A stretch of DNA of 39,040 nt from an archaeon (lineage in GTDB: Archaea; Asgardarchaeota; Hermodarchaeia; Hermodarchaeales; Hermodarchaeaceae): positions 1 through 39,040 of the forward strand of contig JABXGV010000140.1 in assembly GCA_016550485.1 (NCBI GenBank). The letters run 5' to 3'. Numbering within the stretch: position 1 is the stretch's first letter; every line of letters starts with the position of its first letter. Position numbers and translations under genes: made by a program. Positions 17,518 to 26,733 of this stretch are shown piece after piece. The notes under the pieces were generated by a model that ran no database searches, was not told the origin of the DNA, and saw only the letters and a program-made list of their open reading frames with translations.

Positions 17518-18327
17518 ATGGAAATGAACTGGGAACAGCATCTTCTCGAAGCCACGTTATTGGCTAAACAGCGTGTGCTCTCTTGCCTTCAGGAGGAGCC
17601 GGGCTACAAGGAGGTTGTAGGGGTAGGCGCTGGGGGCGATGAAACCAAGCGGTTTGATCAGGTTGCGGAGCAAACGATTGCTGAGTATCTACAAGACTAT
17701 GTTGATTTCACCCTGATTAGTGAGGAAGCAGGTGTCCAACAACACGGCTCTAATCCAGAAGGATATGTCATACTAGATCCTATTGATGGGAGCACTAATG
17801 TTAGTCGGGGTCTTCCTATAGCTTGTATATCAGCTGCTTATGGACCCGAGCCAAGATTCGATATGATTAATGTTGCAGTAGTGCGCGAAGTGTTTTCTGA
17901 AAGATGCTTTCATGCTATTCGAGGGAAAGGGGCTTTCAGTAATCATGTGGCGATTCGCCCTGCTGAGCCTCGACCACTTGAACGAAGCTTCATCGGTGTT
18001 GATGATGAGTTTCCGCCCAAACTCGTTTCTAATTCCTCGCTGGCTTCAAAGGGCAGGCGACTTGGGTCCACCCGGCATCTTGGAAGTAACGCGCTTGAAT
18101 TGTGCTATGTTGCGAATGGAGCATTTGATGCTTTTGTGGATTTGCGAGGGACCTTTAGAGGGACTGATTTATCAGCAGCCTCCTTGATTCTTAATGAAGC
18201 TGGAGCAGTTTTGGTTAACCCGCAGGGGCAGCCAGTGACTGGTAGATGTACAAACGAAGATAGGTACTCCTATGTCGCCGCTCGCGATTTAAAGCTGGCA
18301 CAAGAGTTGTTACGACTAGTGGGATAA
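17518..18327 (+). CDS. Inositol monophosphatase / archaeal fructose-1,6-bisphosphatase family
   Basis: Metal-dependent sugar or inositol phosphatase of the IMPase superfamily, about 269 residues. The metal site is complete: SEE in LISEEAG, DPIDGSTN (the family signature), and GTDLSAASLILNEAGA, where the aspartate is the C-terminal metal ligand. In archaea members often act as fructose-bisphosphatase or inositol-1-phosphatase (lipid headgroup synthesis); sequence alone does not decide. ATG 17518 or ATG 17524 is likelier than TTG 17491, which lies near the upstream promoter elements. It is divergent from tRNA-Leu. Confidence 0.9.
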   Translation: MEMNWEQHLLEATLLAKQRVLSCLQEEPGYKEVVGVGAGGDETKRFDQVAEQTIAEYLQDYVDFTLISEEAGVQQHGSNPEGYVILDPIDGSTNVSRGLPIACISAAYGPEPRFDMINVAVVREVFSERCFHAIRGKGAFSNHVAIRPAEPRPLERSFIGVDDEFPPKLVSNSSLASKGRRLGSTRHLGSNALELCYVANGAFDAFVDLRGTFRGTDLSAASLILNEAGAVLVNPQGQPVTGRCTNEDRYSYVAARDLKLAQELLRLVG

Positions 18328-18357
18328 AAAGAAAGGCGCGAAAAGCTCTTGGAATCA

Positions 18358-18645
18358 TCAATCATTAATCGTTTCTAGAAGGGATAACGCGTTCCAAATC
18401 CGTGTTCGCGCGTGGCTCGGACAGTTGGGGTCTAGTGTTGCATCACCCAATCTAGAAATGGCATTGGAGGCTCGAACAGCAGGTGATCCGATATCACTGT
18501 GTAGTGCATCTATCGCCTCGTTTGCAGCCCGACGAATGTTTCGGGGAACTGTGCTGTCTTCTGCGATTTGTGACAAGACAATAGTTACTTGCTCAATTTT
18601 GGTTAAAGTTTCCTCAGAGACTTCTTTATTACCTGGTTCAGTCAT
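18358..18645 (-). CDS. UPF0147 family protein
   Basis: 95-residue all-helical archaeal protein of unknown function. The family core is present: QVTIVLSQIAEDSTVPRNIR followed by AANEAIDAL and SRLGDATLDPNCPSHARTRIWNALSLLE. ATG 18645 is chosen because GAGGGGG lies seven to eight bases upstream; the longer frame to 18696 has no such site. It shares a divergent promoter region with the next gene around the CTTAAAAG box near 18702. Confidence 0.9.
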   Translation of the reverse strand: MTEPGNKEVSEETLTKIEQVTIVLSQIAEDSTVPRNIRRAANEAIDALHSDIGSPAVRASNAISRLGDATLDPNCPSHARTRIWNALSLLETIND

Positions 18646-18739
18646 TATTTTTGCCCCCTCGGTATATCTTACGTGGGTTAGGCGTGGAAACACCAATATG
18701 GCTTAAAAGCTTTTTTCACCCCTCTTTATTAGACTAAAT

Positions 18740-19108
18740 ATGCCAGATGAAGAAGTAACTAGGCGGATGGGAAAGCTGCTCAGAAAAGGGGCAGCAATTC
18801 TTGATAAAGCTTGCCCAACATGTGATACACCTCTACTTAGATTGCCTGAAGGCCTCTTGTACTGCGCGAAGTGTAATGTCAGATATTCCGAAGAGAAGGA
18901 AGGAACTGCCATAGAGTCGGCTAGTGCAGAGCGGTCTCTCAGATTGAAGGAGGTACTAGCACAATTAACTAGTAAAATTCTTGTGAGTATTGACTGCTTG
19001 TGTCAATCGTTGAGGGAACAGCCACATCTAGAGGAGATTAAGACCTTCGCTGCCATTGCTAAGGATCTTGTGGAAACCCTGAAAATCATACGTAGCATCC
19101 AGACATGA
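18740..19108 (+). CDS. SSSCA1 (autoantigen p27)-type zinc-ribbon protein
   Basis: 122 residues. The N-terminal block RRMGKLLRKGAAILDKACPTCDTPLLRLPEGLLYCAKCNVRY matches in outline the Sjogren/scleroderma autoantigen 1 family: a short helix then a CxxC...CxxC zinc ribbon (C25, C28, C42, C45). The rest is helical with two extra cysteines near residue 95. The archaeal function is unknown. A CTTAAAAG box near 18702 predicts a very short leader. It is convergent with hef. Confidence 0.82.
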   Translation: MPDEEVTRRMGKLLRKGAAILDKACPTCDTPLLRLPEGLLYCAKCNVRYSEEKEGTAIESASAERSLRLKEVLAQLTSKILVSIDCLCQSLREQPHLEEIKTFAAIAKDLVETLKIIRSIQT

Positions 19109-19109
19109 A

Positions 19110-21416
19110 CTAGGTCGAGTCTGTATCTTGTACGTAAGGCGAGTCAAGGGCTTTTCTTATTGCGTTGGCCTTGGTTTTCCCGATTCCCTGAATGTCCTCC
19201 AATTCCTCAAGCGATGCATGGACAACTCCGCTGACATTTCCAAACTTGGCGAGTAGACGCTTTGCGAGGGTTACATTGACCCCAGGAAGGCTAGCAACAA
19301 TGTACTCTTGGAGCGCGGAAGTGCTCATTGAAGGCTTTCCCCCTCGGATGGCAAATGTATGTTTCCTTTCTTTTTGCTCACGACGAGCTATTGCAAAAAG
19401 GAGATTCGCTGCTTCAGAAGCATTAGCGACATTGACGATAGGCACGCGGAAATCAATCATCACACTAGCGATAGCGCCGCGAACAGATTGCGGACTAACT
19501 CCGCCTGATCCATAGAGACTTTCACCAGTGATGACGAGAAGAGGTATCGTGAATGTGTCACGCAAAGCGCTTAACTGGGTGAATAGCCGTCGATCAACAA
19601 TTGATTGAGCAAAGTCGTTTGCTGTTTTCGCTTCAACACCCACTCTGTCTGAGAGAATGTAATCTCCTACGTCTAGTGTTTCTGCCTGCAATTCGGCACC
19701 CAGTGACTTCAATGATTTTGCAATCCCCGAACGGAGTTCTCGACTGTCTATGACGATTTTTACAACCGCTGACTGAGAGCTTACCTCTGGTTCTTCGGGG
19801 GTTGCCTGTGTCATGAAATCTTTGAGCGTAGCTTGTTTCCTATCTCGCGCAACATCACGGGAAATCTTTCTCATTTCCCGTAGCAATTCCTTCATTTGAG
19901 CTTCTTTTCGGATTGCGGACCAATAGTATCCTTGATCCCGAGTCCCCTTAGCTACTAATACAACAACTTGTCCTGGTTGAGTACGACCAGTACGCCCCCG
20001 TCTCTGGATTAACCGTACAGCACTTGCCACAGCTTCATAGAAGATTACGAGGTTACATTCTTTGATATCCAAGCCCTCTTCCCCTACGCTGGTGGCCACT
20101 AGAACATTGTACCCTCCTTTGCGAAACGCCTGAAGAATCTCAGCTTGTTCTTTTTGGGATAAACCTGGATCATCAGTCTTGCTCGCCTGCCCGACAAACC
20201 GGACAGGCAGAACACCAGATAATTCCTTGAGTGTTGTTTCGATGAGCTGAGCGGTTCCACGAAAACGAGAGAAAATAATAACCCGAGAATTCGGGTCGTC
20301 CTTGAACTGACGATGAACTAGCCGTGTTAAAACGGGAAGCTTAGGGTGTTCCACTTTCCCTGCTCGGAGTTTTTCGGTGAGTAGCCTAGCTTCCTGAAAA
20401 TCTGTATCCTGAACTAGCTCACGAATTGCCTTGGAGGCACCACTTCTTTTCGCTTTACTGAAGACATCCGACAAATACGCTGCCAGTGCTGAAATGCCTT
20501 GAGTCTCTAACAGCTCCACACTATGAAATAACCGTATCAACGCTGCGCAATGAGATACGAGCTGGTACAAGTGACTAGGGGGTTGGGCTTCAGCTGCAAT
20601 TCGCCGCTGAAGGTCTCTTTGAAGCCCGAGAATATCACGAACCCCAACCCGTGTAAGATCACGTGTTTCTATGAATCCTGCCTCCTTTATTGGTTGCAAT
20701 CGTGACCTCATAGCTTGTCTCAGTCGACGCCCAACTTCCCTAAATTTTTCTGGGAGCTGCACTTCAAGCCATTCAAACTTAACATATGGAACATATGGCG
20801 CCACATCAGGGCTTTCTCGCGTACGAAGCTCAATATTCTCTATCCGTAGATTACTGACCACCTCACGGATCTTCTCTACCTCAGATCCGGGTGACGCCGT
20901 CAATGCTAAGAGAAGGGGTGAAATTGCCTGCTGGTAATACTGCTGTGCGATGAAGACGTAGGCATAATCACCAACAGCCCGATGCGCCTCGTCCACCACC
21001 AGTAAAGACACGTTCTTCAGCGTATAACGTCCTGCAAGGATGTCGTTCTGCAAAACTTGAGGAGTCATGAACGCTATCCGTACTTTGTCCCATACCCTCT
21101 CACGACGTGCAGGTGGAACTTCTCCTGTCACTAGCTGTAAATCCTCGTCGGATAAGTTCATTGCACTTTGAAATGTTTCTTGATGTTGAAGCGTTAAGGG
21201 CTTGGTTGGAGCCAGAAACACGCACTTGGAATTAGGGAATTTTTTCAGTCGATACGCAGCAGCCAATACAGCAATCAGCGTTTTCCCTAGACCAGTTGGT
21301 AAGATACAGAGAGTGTTCCATTTGATCGCCGTGCCAATTATGGTCTCTTGGTATAACCGTTTCTCGATAGCGCGCGGTTTAATCAGTGGGTGAGTGACGA
21401 ATTCTTTAGCTTTCAT
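19110..21416 (-). CDS. hef: Hef-type helicase-nuclease (XPF/FANCM family)
   Basis: 768 residues combining an SF2 helicase and an XPF nuclease, used at stalled replication forks. Helicase motifs: PTGLGKT (40-46), DEAH (142-145), TAS (173-175), and QRRGRTGR (471-478). The nuclease domain (about 552-690) has IDSRE (556-560) and GDY (584-586), then EAK-TAN-D (595-601) where the family consensus is ERKxxxD, so the arginine is replaced by alanine. Tandem helix-hairpin-helix motifs close the protein (LPGVNVTLAKRLLAKFGN and IQGIGKTKANAIRKAL). Full length and intact otherwise. It is divergent from the PRC-barrel-like gene. Confidence 0.94.
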   Translation of the reverse strand: MKAKEFVTHPLIKPRAIEKRLYQETIIGTAIKWNTLCILPTGLGKTLIAVLAAAYRLKKFPNSKCVFLAPTKPLTLQHQETFQSAMNLSDEDLQLVTGEVPPARRERVWDKVRIAFMTPQVLQNDILAGRYTLKNVSLLVVDEAHRAVGDYAYVFIAQQYYQQAISPLLLALTASPGSEVEKIREVVSNLRIENIELRTRESPDVAPYVPYVKFEWLEVQLPEKFREVGRRLRQAMRSRLQPIKEAGFIETRDLTRVGVRDILGLQRDLQRRIAAEAQPPSHLYQLVSHCAALIRLFHSVELLETQGISALAAYLSDVFSKAKRSGASKAIRELVQDTDFQEARLLTEKLRAGKVEHPKLPVLTRLVHRQFKDDPNSRVIIFSRFRGTAQLIETTLKELSGVLPVRFVGQASKTDDPGLSQKEQAEILQAFRKGGYNVLVATSVGEEGLDIKECNLVIFYEAVASAVRLIQRRGRTGRTQPGQVVVLVAKGTRDQGYYWSAIRKEAQMKELLREMRKISRDVARDRKQATLKDFMTQATPEEPEVSSQSAVVKIVIDSRELRSGIAKSLKSLGAELQAETLDVGDYILSDRVGVEAKTANDFAQSIVDRRLFTQLSALRDTFTIPLLVITGESLYGSGGVSPQSVRGAIASVMIDFRVPIVNVANASEAANLLFAIARREQKERKHTFAIRGGKPSMSTSALQEYIVASLPGVNVTLAKRLLAKFGNVSGVVHASLEELEDIQGIGKTKANAIRKALDSPYVQDTDST

Positions 21417-21511
21417 GCATATCAGCGAATAAATTAATACCTGCTATATCATTTGTCAGACTGAATTTATATCCAACTAGCAAGGTGTTATCACTCTAAG
21501 GGGTTATTCAA

Positions 21512-21841
21512 TTGCCGGAGAAGTACCCATCTATTACCAATGCAGAAGTTTACGAGTTGCAGATTCCAGGAAACATCGTCGGTAAGGAGGTTATCGACGG
21601 AAGCGCCCGACGCATCGGTATCGTCCGAAGCCTACGTATCACTCTTCCCCCAGGAAAAGTTGAACTACAAGTTAAGGGCCTAGGAGTTGAACTGCCAATC
21701 GATGTAGCCAACATATCAGCTGTTGGAAACGTAATCCAGCTAACAAAGACGGTAAAAGAAGCGGAAGAAATCAGCATCACTGATGTCCAGCGACTTCGCT
21801 CGGAGATCTGGAAAGAGATTCAATCTTCAATAATGAGATAG
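21512..21841 (+). CDS. PRC-barrel-like small protein
   Basis: 109 residues. The segment GNIVGKEVIDGSARRIGIVRSLRI (near residues 20-43) has the PRC-barrel pattern (GKEVxDxxGxxIGxVxD-like), followed by beta strands and a C-terminal helix (EEISITDVQRLRSEIWKEI). PRC-barrel proteins occur in RimM and photosynthetic centres, and in archaea as small cytosolic proteins tied to RNA metabolism or division. Assignment here is by pattern only. TTG 21512 is the start; a TTTATA-type box at about 21466-21473 lies upstream. Possibly in one unit with the next gene 37 bases on. Confidence 0.6.
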   Translation: MPEKYPSITNAEVYELQIPGNIVGKEVIDGSARRIGIVRSLRITLPPGKVELQVKGLGVELPIDVANISAVGNVIQLTKTVKEAEEISITDVQRLRSEIWKEIQSSIMR

Positions 21842-21878
21842 TTGCTAGCAGGTATTTATTTGCCTAGTTGATACTTCG

Positions 21879-23861
21879 ATGCGCCCCACAATGAAAAGGA
21901 AAAAGAAGAGGAAACCGTATCTCGGCCCTTTGTTTCTCGCCTGGTGCCTGAAGTGCAACCTCCCCATAGCCAAGGGTAAGCAGTGTGGTCGATGTGGGGC
22001 AGCCACGAGTAAAGTCAGAGTAACACCACCAGGCGACGCACGCCCCGCTTTTGAGGGCGATATCAAACCGCTTCGCTCTACGATTTCCGTACAATTTGGT
22101 GCGAAAGCTGCACGAGGGCTGATTCCCTCAGACAAGATTGTACTTCTGAATGCTATTCCAGAGCTGGACCGGTGCGAGGAAGTAATCCTTGACGGACAGA
22201 TAATCGGGTTACACAGGTTCAGGCTCGAACAACTATCTTGGGAGTTTATCCCAAAGTTAGAGGGCGCCCGAAGATTAGCTCAACTACTCCCCGGTAGATG
22301 TGTCGCCGTTGATGATGTAGCTGCGAGGGCTCTAGTTCGCGGCGCGAATTTAATGGGACCAGGTGTTGAAGCAGCAGATGCATCAATAAAATCTGGCGAT
22401 GCTGTTTTTGTTGTAAATCAACAGGGAAGCGTTGTGCTAACTGGAACCGCGCAGATGACAGGAGAGGAAATGCAAGCGAGAAATCGAGGTGTTGCCGTTC
22501 GAAATCGATATAGTGGACCACCAGCCGACCCCAAGATTCTACCTGGTGGACAGACATGGGAGCAGGTTGTAGAAGCGAATGACCCTCTGCTTCAACAATT
22601 AGAAAGGAAGGCGATCAGGTTCATACGCTCTACAACTACTGAAATTACTAAACATCCAGTAGTTGCCTTCTCAGGTGGGAAAGATAGCTTAGTAGTGCTT
22701 CTTCTGGTTAGGAAGGCGCTCAGAGACCATGAATTCCACGTGATGTTCATCAATACTGGCATCGAATTCCCTGAAACCGTCGAGAACGTCTCAACCACGA
22801 CCTCCAATCTAGGACTTATGAAGCGGCTCTTAGTCGGACAGGTCAATGAGGATCAATTCTTTCGTGTTCTCGAACAATACGGGTTTGTCGCACGTGATTA
22901 CCGAGTCTGTTGTAAAACGGTGAAACTCGGACCCACCGCCCAGCTGATCGAAGAGCACTTTCCTGAAGGATGCCTGAGCTTCATTGGTCAGCGCCGCTAC
23001 GAATCGCAACGTCGATCGCAATCCAGAAGAGTATGGAGAAACCCGTGGGTCCCCAAGCAGATAGGTGCAAGCCCAATCCATGATTGGACTGCCTTGATGA
23101 TTTGGCTTTATCTCATGAAAGAGAACGCTCCATATAATGTCCTGTACCAGCGTGGCTTCGAACGCATTGGATGTATGTTTTGCCCTGCTTCTGACATGAG
23201 CGAGTTTACGACTTTACAATCCTCTCATCCGGAAGAATGGAGGCGGTGGCGGAAGGTGGCTACTCGCATCACCAAGCAACAGGGATTATCAGAGAAATGG
23301 TTAAAATTCGGTTTCTGGCGCTGGAGGAATCACCCCCCACCTATACGAAAACTAGCTCGACAACTGGGCATTTCGCTTACACCTGAAACAGGTGAAACGA
23401 CACTAGAGAAGCTTGCATACACTATCACTTCTATCAGCGAAGAGGATGGAGAAAAAATACTACAGGGACGATTTAATCAACCAATTCCATTGGATTTAGC
23501 CATCACCTTCCTCCCAGCCTTGGGGGATGTTCTATATGACGTAGATAGGGGAATTGTGCAGGTGCTCAGTGGAAAGGGAGATGTGCAGTTTAGGTATACA
23601 CTTTTCGAGAGCGGCGACTTCACCATCAAGGGAATGGGGGCAATTCTTGAGAAAGAAGCAGAAGTTTTAGTCAAAGCTGTGTTACGTGGAATTCTTTGTA
23701 CAGGCTGCGGGATCTGCCTATCGCTCTGCCATAAGGACGCCATTGTTCTAGAACATCAACGTGCTAGAATCGAAAAGCAGAAGTGTATTCAATGCAGAGC
23801 ATGTCTTATGGGTCAATGCCCAACCCTCTTTGGATTCCAGCGTGCCTCCGAAGAACAATAA
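21879..23861 (+). CDS. PUA / PAPS-reductase-like / ferredoxin fusion protein
   Basis: 660-residue multidomain protein like the archaeal MJ0066 type. Order: basic N-terminus; zinc ribbon (C23, C26, C36, C39); PUA RNA-binding domain (about 140-212, CVAVDDVAARALVRGANLMG); ATP-pyrophosphatase domain of the PAPS reductase fold with SGGKDS (265-270), a CC pair in YRVCCKTVK and CMFCPASD; and a C-terminal two-cluster ferredoxin (CTGCGICLSLC and CIQCRACLMGQC). The family is annotated as PAPS reductase by homology, but PUA plus zinc ribbon suggests an RNA substrate, such as a sulfur-modification of RNA; that is inference. ATG 21879 would give a leaderless message from the box at about 21851-21858; ATG 21891 is possible. 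DUF2070 follows 35 bases on. Confidence 0.88.
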   Translation: MRPTMKRKKKRKPYLGPLFLAWCLKCNLPIAKGKQCGRCGAATSKVRVTPPGDARPAFEGDIKPLRSTISVQFGAKAARGLIPSDKIVLLNAIPELDRCEEVILDGQIIGLHRFRLEQLSWEFIPKLEGARRLAQLLPGRCVAVDDVAARALVRGANLMGPGVEAADASIKSGDAVFVVNQQGSVVLTGTAQMTGEEMQARNRGVAVRNRYSGPPADPKILPGGQTWEQVVEANDPLLQQLERKAIRFIRSTTTEITKHPVVAFSGGKDSLVVLLLVRKALRDHEFHVMFINTGIEFPETVENVSTTTSNLGLMKRLLVGQVNEDQFFRVLEQYGFVARDYRVCCKTVKLGPTAQLIEEHFPEGCLSFIGQRRYESQRRSQSRRVWRNPWVPKQIGASPIHDWTALMIWLYLMKENAPYNVLYQRGFERIGCMFCPASDMSEFTTLQSSHPEEWRRWRKVATRITKQQGLSEKWLKFGFWRWRNHPPPIRKLARQLGISLTPETGETTLEKLAYTITSISEEDGEKILQGRFNQPIPLDLAITFLPALGDVLYDVDRGIVQVLSGKGDVQFRYTLFESGDFTIKGMGAILEKEAEVLVKAVLRGILCTGCGICLSLCHKDAIVLEHQRARIEKQKCIQCRACLMGQCPTLFGFQRASEEQ

Positions 23862-23896
23862 GAGTTTAATCTGTAGACGAAAAGGACTGGAACGTT

Positions 23897-25759
23897 ATGA
23901 GTCACGACGTGAAGGAAACCATCTCACTTTACACGCGTTTATTCAGCCTACCACGACCACGAAACATGGTTGCAGTGATAGTCATAGCCGCGATTGTAGT
24001 TGGGGGGCTAACCCAGCTATTTCGTACACCAGGCGATATCATTGCAATCGTGTTCGGGGCGATACGAGGTCTCATTCTCATCCTTCCAGCAGCAGGCCTT
24101 GCAGCGCTTGTTCTGTCGCTGGGAACCCGAGCACGCGGTATTCTGCGCGTCCACAGGCTTGTTGGCATTATCATGGTAACTACAATTCTACTCCTTGCCC
24201 TCTGGCTACTCTCAACCCTTATCGGGTGGATAATTGATCTTGTTTACGCGTTTCTTGGCGTCCCAATCTCTGGAATCACAGCGTTATTTTTCCTTCGCGG
24301 CTTCATTCTCGGTGCCGCATTCTCCTTATCAATCACCTACCTCGTAGTGCTGATTACTACTACAGTAGGGAGTGTAAAGGGAGCCCTCATCAGCATTGTT
24401 TTCCCTGCAACTAGTTTTGTTTCTTTCATTCTTACTGAACCGCTATTTACTTCCCCAATCTTATTCCAGATTGTGGGAATTTATCTTCTCCTTTCTATCA
24501 TTTACCTCCTCTGTGTCCAATTGCTGCTATATGCGGTTGGAAGGAAGTTCAAAAAAGCCCTCAATGTTGATGGCATCAAGCTATTCCGCGGCTTCCTAAT
24601 GGTCTGGATGGAGGGACAAGCCGACCAAATCGAGGAATGTTTCAAACAGATTGGCAAGAGAACCAAACTGCCCCTCGCAGTTCTATGCTTCACAACTGCG
24701 AAACAAAAACCGAAACTCGTCTTCGTCATCGCGGGGATACATCCTGGTCCTTTCAGAGATACAGGAAGTAGTACCCTCCCAAGTGCCATTGCTCAATGGG
24801 GACGAGACACACTGGGTGTTGTTGCATGTGCACCACATGGGACTGCAACTCACGCGCTGAATCTTGTTGCCCGTGATGAGATTAGCCTATTACTCGCAGA
24901 TGTTCAAGAAGCCTACAACCAGATAAAAGAAGTTGATTCGGTTTCCCAGTTTGTGCGCGCATCATCGGGTACAATTCAAGCTGGATGCCAACTCTTTGGC
25001 GATACCGCTCTCATCGTTATCTCACGTTCACCCGAGGAAATGGATGACATTAGCTTACCCGTGGGTAGACGAGTAAAAGAAGCGGTGGAGAAATTAGTGA
25101 AACACTGCATTGTGATCGATACACACAACTGCCTAGGAGAGCTAAGAGAATCTGTTTTCGAAGACTCTGCACTCGTACAAGAAATGGTTGATGCAGCCGT
25201 CAAAGCCACAAAGAAGGCACTTAAACTCAAACGAGGAGACGCAGGTCTCGGTACAGCTTCCAAACAGATGCAAGAATACGGACCAGCAGTGGGCATGGGC
25301 CCAGAAGGCATAACTGCATCTGTAATTGAAGTAAAGGGGCAGCGGATGGCATACGTTATCATAGATGGTAATAACATGGCACTTGGACTCCGAGAGAAAC
25401 TACTGAAAACCCTCGTACCCGACGTTGTCGAAGCAGCCGAAATCCTCACCACAGATACACACCAAGTCGCCGCTATATCAACCAAAGGCGAGGGGTACAG
25501 CCCAATCGGACTCGACATTCCCCAAGAAGCCATCATCAAGGCAGTAAAAGAGGTCACCCGCGAAGCAGCCAACAAGATAGAACCTACACATATCGCCATC
25601 AAAGTCGGAGAAACCCAACCCCTCCATGTGATGGGTGAGGGAACGGTCGAAACCATCACCAACCTGATACCCGTCTCGGCGAGAACCGCCAAGCGCGTCG
25701 GGCTAGCATCATTCGGCACCGCATTTTTTATCTCGCTGCTGCTCCTCACCCTCGTCTAA
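23897..25759 (+). CDS. DUF2070 family archaeal membrane protein
   Basis: 620 residues. The first about 220 form six to seven membrane helices, then a large soluble domain (about 230-590) with GIHPGPFRDTG, ACAPHGTATHALN and VIDTHNCLGE motifs whose conserved His and Asp residues suggest a metal site, and a final membrane helix at the C-terminus (about 600-618). This matches the conserved archaeal DUF2070 family; its biochemical role is unknown to me. Unlike its first part, the last 130 codons are strongly A/C-rich at third positions. It precedes the por operon by 79 bases. Confidence 0.88.
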   Translation: MSHDVKETISLYTRLFSLPRPRNMVAVIVIAAIVVGGLTQLFRTPGDIIAIVFGAIRGLILILPAAGLAALVLSLGTRARGILRVHRLVGIIMVTTILLLALWLLSTLIGWIIDLVYAFLGVPISGITALFFLRGFILGAAFSLSITYLVVLITTTVGSVKGALISIVFPATSFVSFILTEPLFTSPILFQIVGIYLLLSIIYLLCVQLLLYAVGRKFKKALNVDGIKLFRGFLMVWMEGQADQIEECFKQIGKRTKLPLAVLCFTTAKQKPKLVFVIAGIHPGPFRDTGSSTLPSAIAQWGRDTLGVVACAPHGTATHALNLVARDEISLLLADVQEAYNQIKEVDSVSQFVRASSGTIQAGCQLFGDTALIVISRSPEEMDDISLPVGRRVKEAVEKLVKHCIVIDTHNCLGELRESVFEDSALVQEMVDAAVKATKKALKLKRGDAGLGTASKQMQEYGPAVGMGPEGITASVIEVKGQRMAYVIIDGNNMALGLREKLLKTLVPDVVEAAEILTTDTHQVAAISTKGEGYSPIGLDIPQEAIIKAVKEVTREAANKIEPTHIAIKVGETQPLHVMGEGTVETITNLIPVSARTAKRVGLASFGTAFFISLLLLTLV

Positions 25760-25838
25760 ATAACGTGAAACTTCACAAGCCTTTTTAGAGAAGAGCAAAT
25801 AGCTCACTAACAGGACCAGAAACTGGGCGGACTCTCCT

Positions 25839-26411
25839 ATGAAGCTATTCGAGATACGATTTCACGGTCGCGGCGGACAAGGTGGCGTCACCGGAGCCAA
25901 GATATTAGCAAGGGCCGCGGAGCTCGAAGATAAATTCTTTCAAGCTTTTGCACATTATGGTGCAGAGCGGCGTGGAGCTCCAGTAATGGCTTTCACACGA
26001 ATAGATAACAAGCCTATCAGAATCCATTCATATATTTACCAACCAGAAGCGATCGTTATTTTTGATGAAACCCTCCTTGAAATTCCAAGTATTCAAGACG
26101 GTCTAAGAGAAGATACCTTCGTAGTTGTGAATACACCAAGGGCTCCAAAGGACATCAAGCTTAAAGTCAAGGCAAAAGTCTCAACTGTGGATGCTACCAA
26201 AATCGCCTTGGATGCAGGAATCGTTGTCGCAGGAATTCCAGTTGTGAACACGATCATGTTAGGAGCGGTTGCGCGCGCAACAAACATCGTCAAAATCGAA
26301 AACGTAAAACAAGCCATACAAAAAGGGCTTGCAGGCCTCCCAGACAAAGTCATAAAAACTAACGTCGAGGCCGCCCAACGCGCGTATGATGCACTAGTGA
26401 AGGGGTATTAA
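25839..26411 (+). CDS. porG: Pyruvate:ferredoxin oxidoreductase gamma subunit
   Basis: 190-residue gamma subunit of a 2-oxoacid:ferredoxin oxidoreductase. The start FEIRFHGRGGQGGVTGAKILA is the family signature, followed by AFAHYGAERRGAPVMAFTRI. It forms the enzyme with PorD, PorA and PorB, which oxidises pyruvate to acetyl-CoA and reduces ferredoxin in the cytosol. First gene of porGDAB; porD begins right after its stop. Substrate assigned as pyruvate from subunit type; another 2-oxoacid is possible. Confidence 0.93.
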   Translation: MKLFEIRFHGRGGQGGVTGAKILARAAELEDKFFQAFAHYGAERRGAPVMAFTRIDNKPIRIHSYIYQPEAIVIFDETLLEIPSIQDGLREDTFVVVNTPRAPKDIKLKVKAKVSTVDATKIALDAGIVVAGIPVVNTIMLGAVARATNIVKIENVKQAIQKGLAGLPDKVIKTNVEAAQRAYDALVKGY

Positions 26412-26412
26412 G

Positions 26413-26706
26413 ATGGCAAAACTGAAGCGGAAACCACCGAGTCACCGTATCACCTGTATCACGTACCCAGAAAAGGGTGCCATGGGAAACACTGGAGATT
26501 GGCGTATCTTCCGTCCAGTAGTAGACCGTGAGAAATGCACGAGATGCCAGATGTGCTGGATGTACTGCCCTGATGCAGTTATCACAATGGATGAAGAAGG
26601 AATACCGACTTTCGACCTTGTCTACTGCAAAGGCTGCATGATCTGTGAAGAAGTCTGCCCAGCAAACGCGATTACACGCGTGCGCGAAACCGAAGCCAAA
26701 GAATGA
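26413..26706 (+). CDS. porD: Pyruvate:ferredoxin oxidoreductase delta subunit
   Basis: 97-residue ferredoxin-like subunit with two [4Fe-4S] motifs: CTRCQMCWMYCP and CKGCMICEEVCP, each followed by the usual Ala/Asp-rich turn. It passes electrons from the PorA/PorB thiamine site to external ferredoxin. GNTGDWRIFRPVVD before the first motif is typical of PorD. It sits between porG and porA with two-base and short gaps. Confidence 0.94.
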   Translation: MAKLKRKPPSHRITCITYPEKGAMGNTGDWRIFRPVVDREKCTRCQMCWMYCPDAVITMDEEGIPTFDLVYCKGCMICEEVCPANAITRVRETEAKE

Positions 26707-26733
26707 GGTACTTTCAAAGGAGTGAACAAAACA

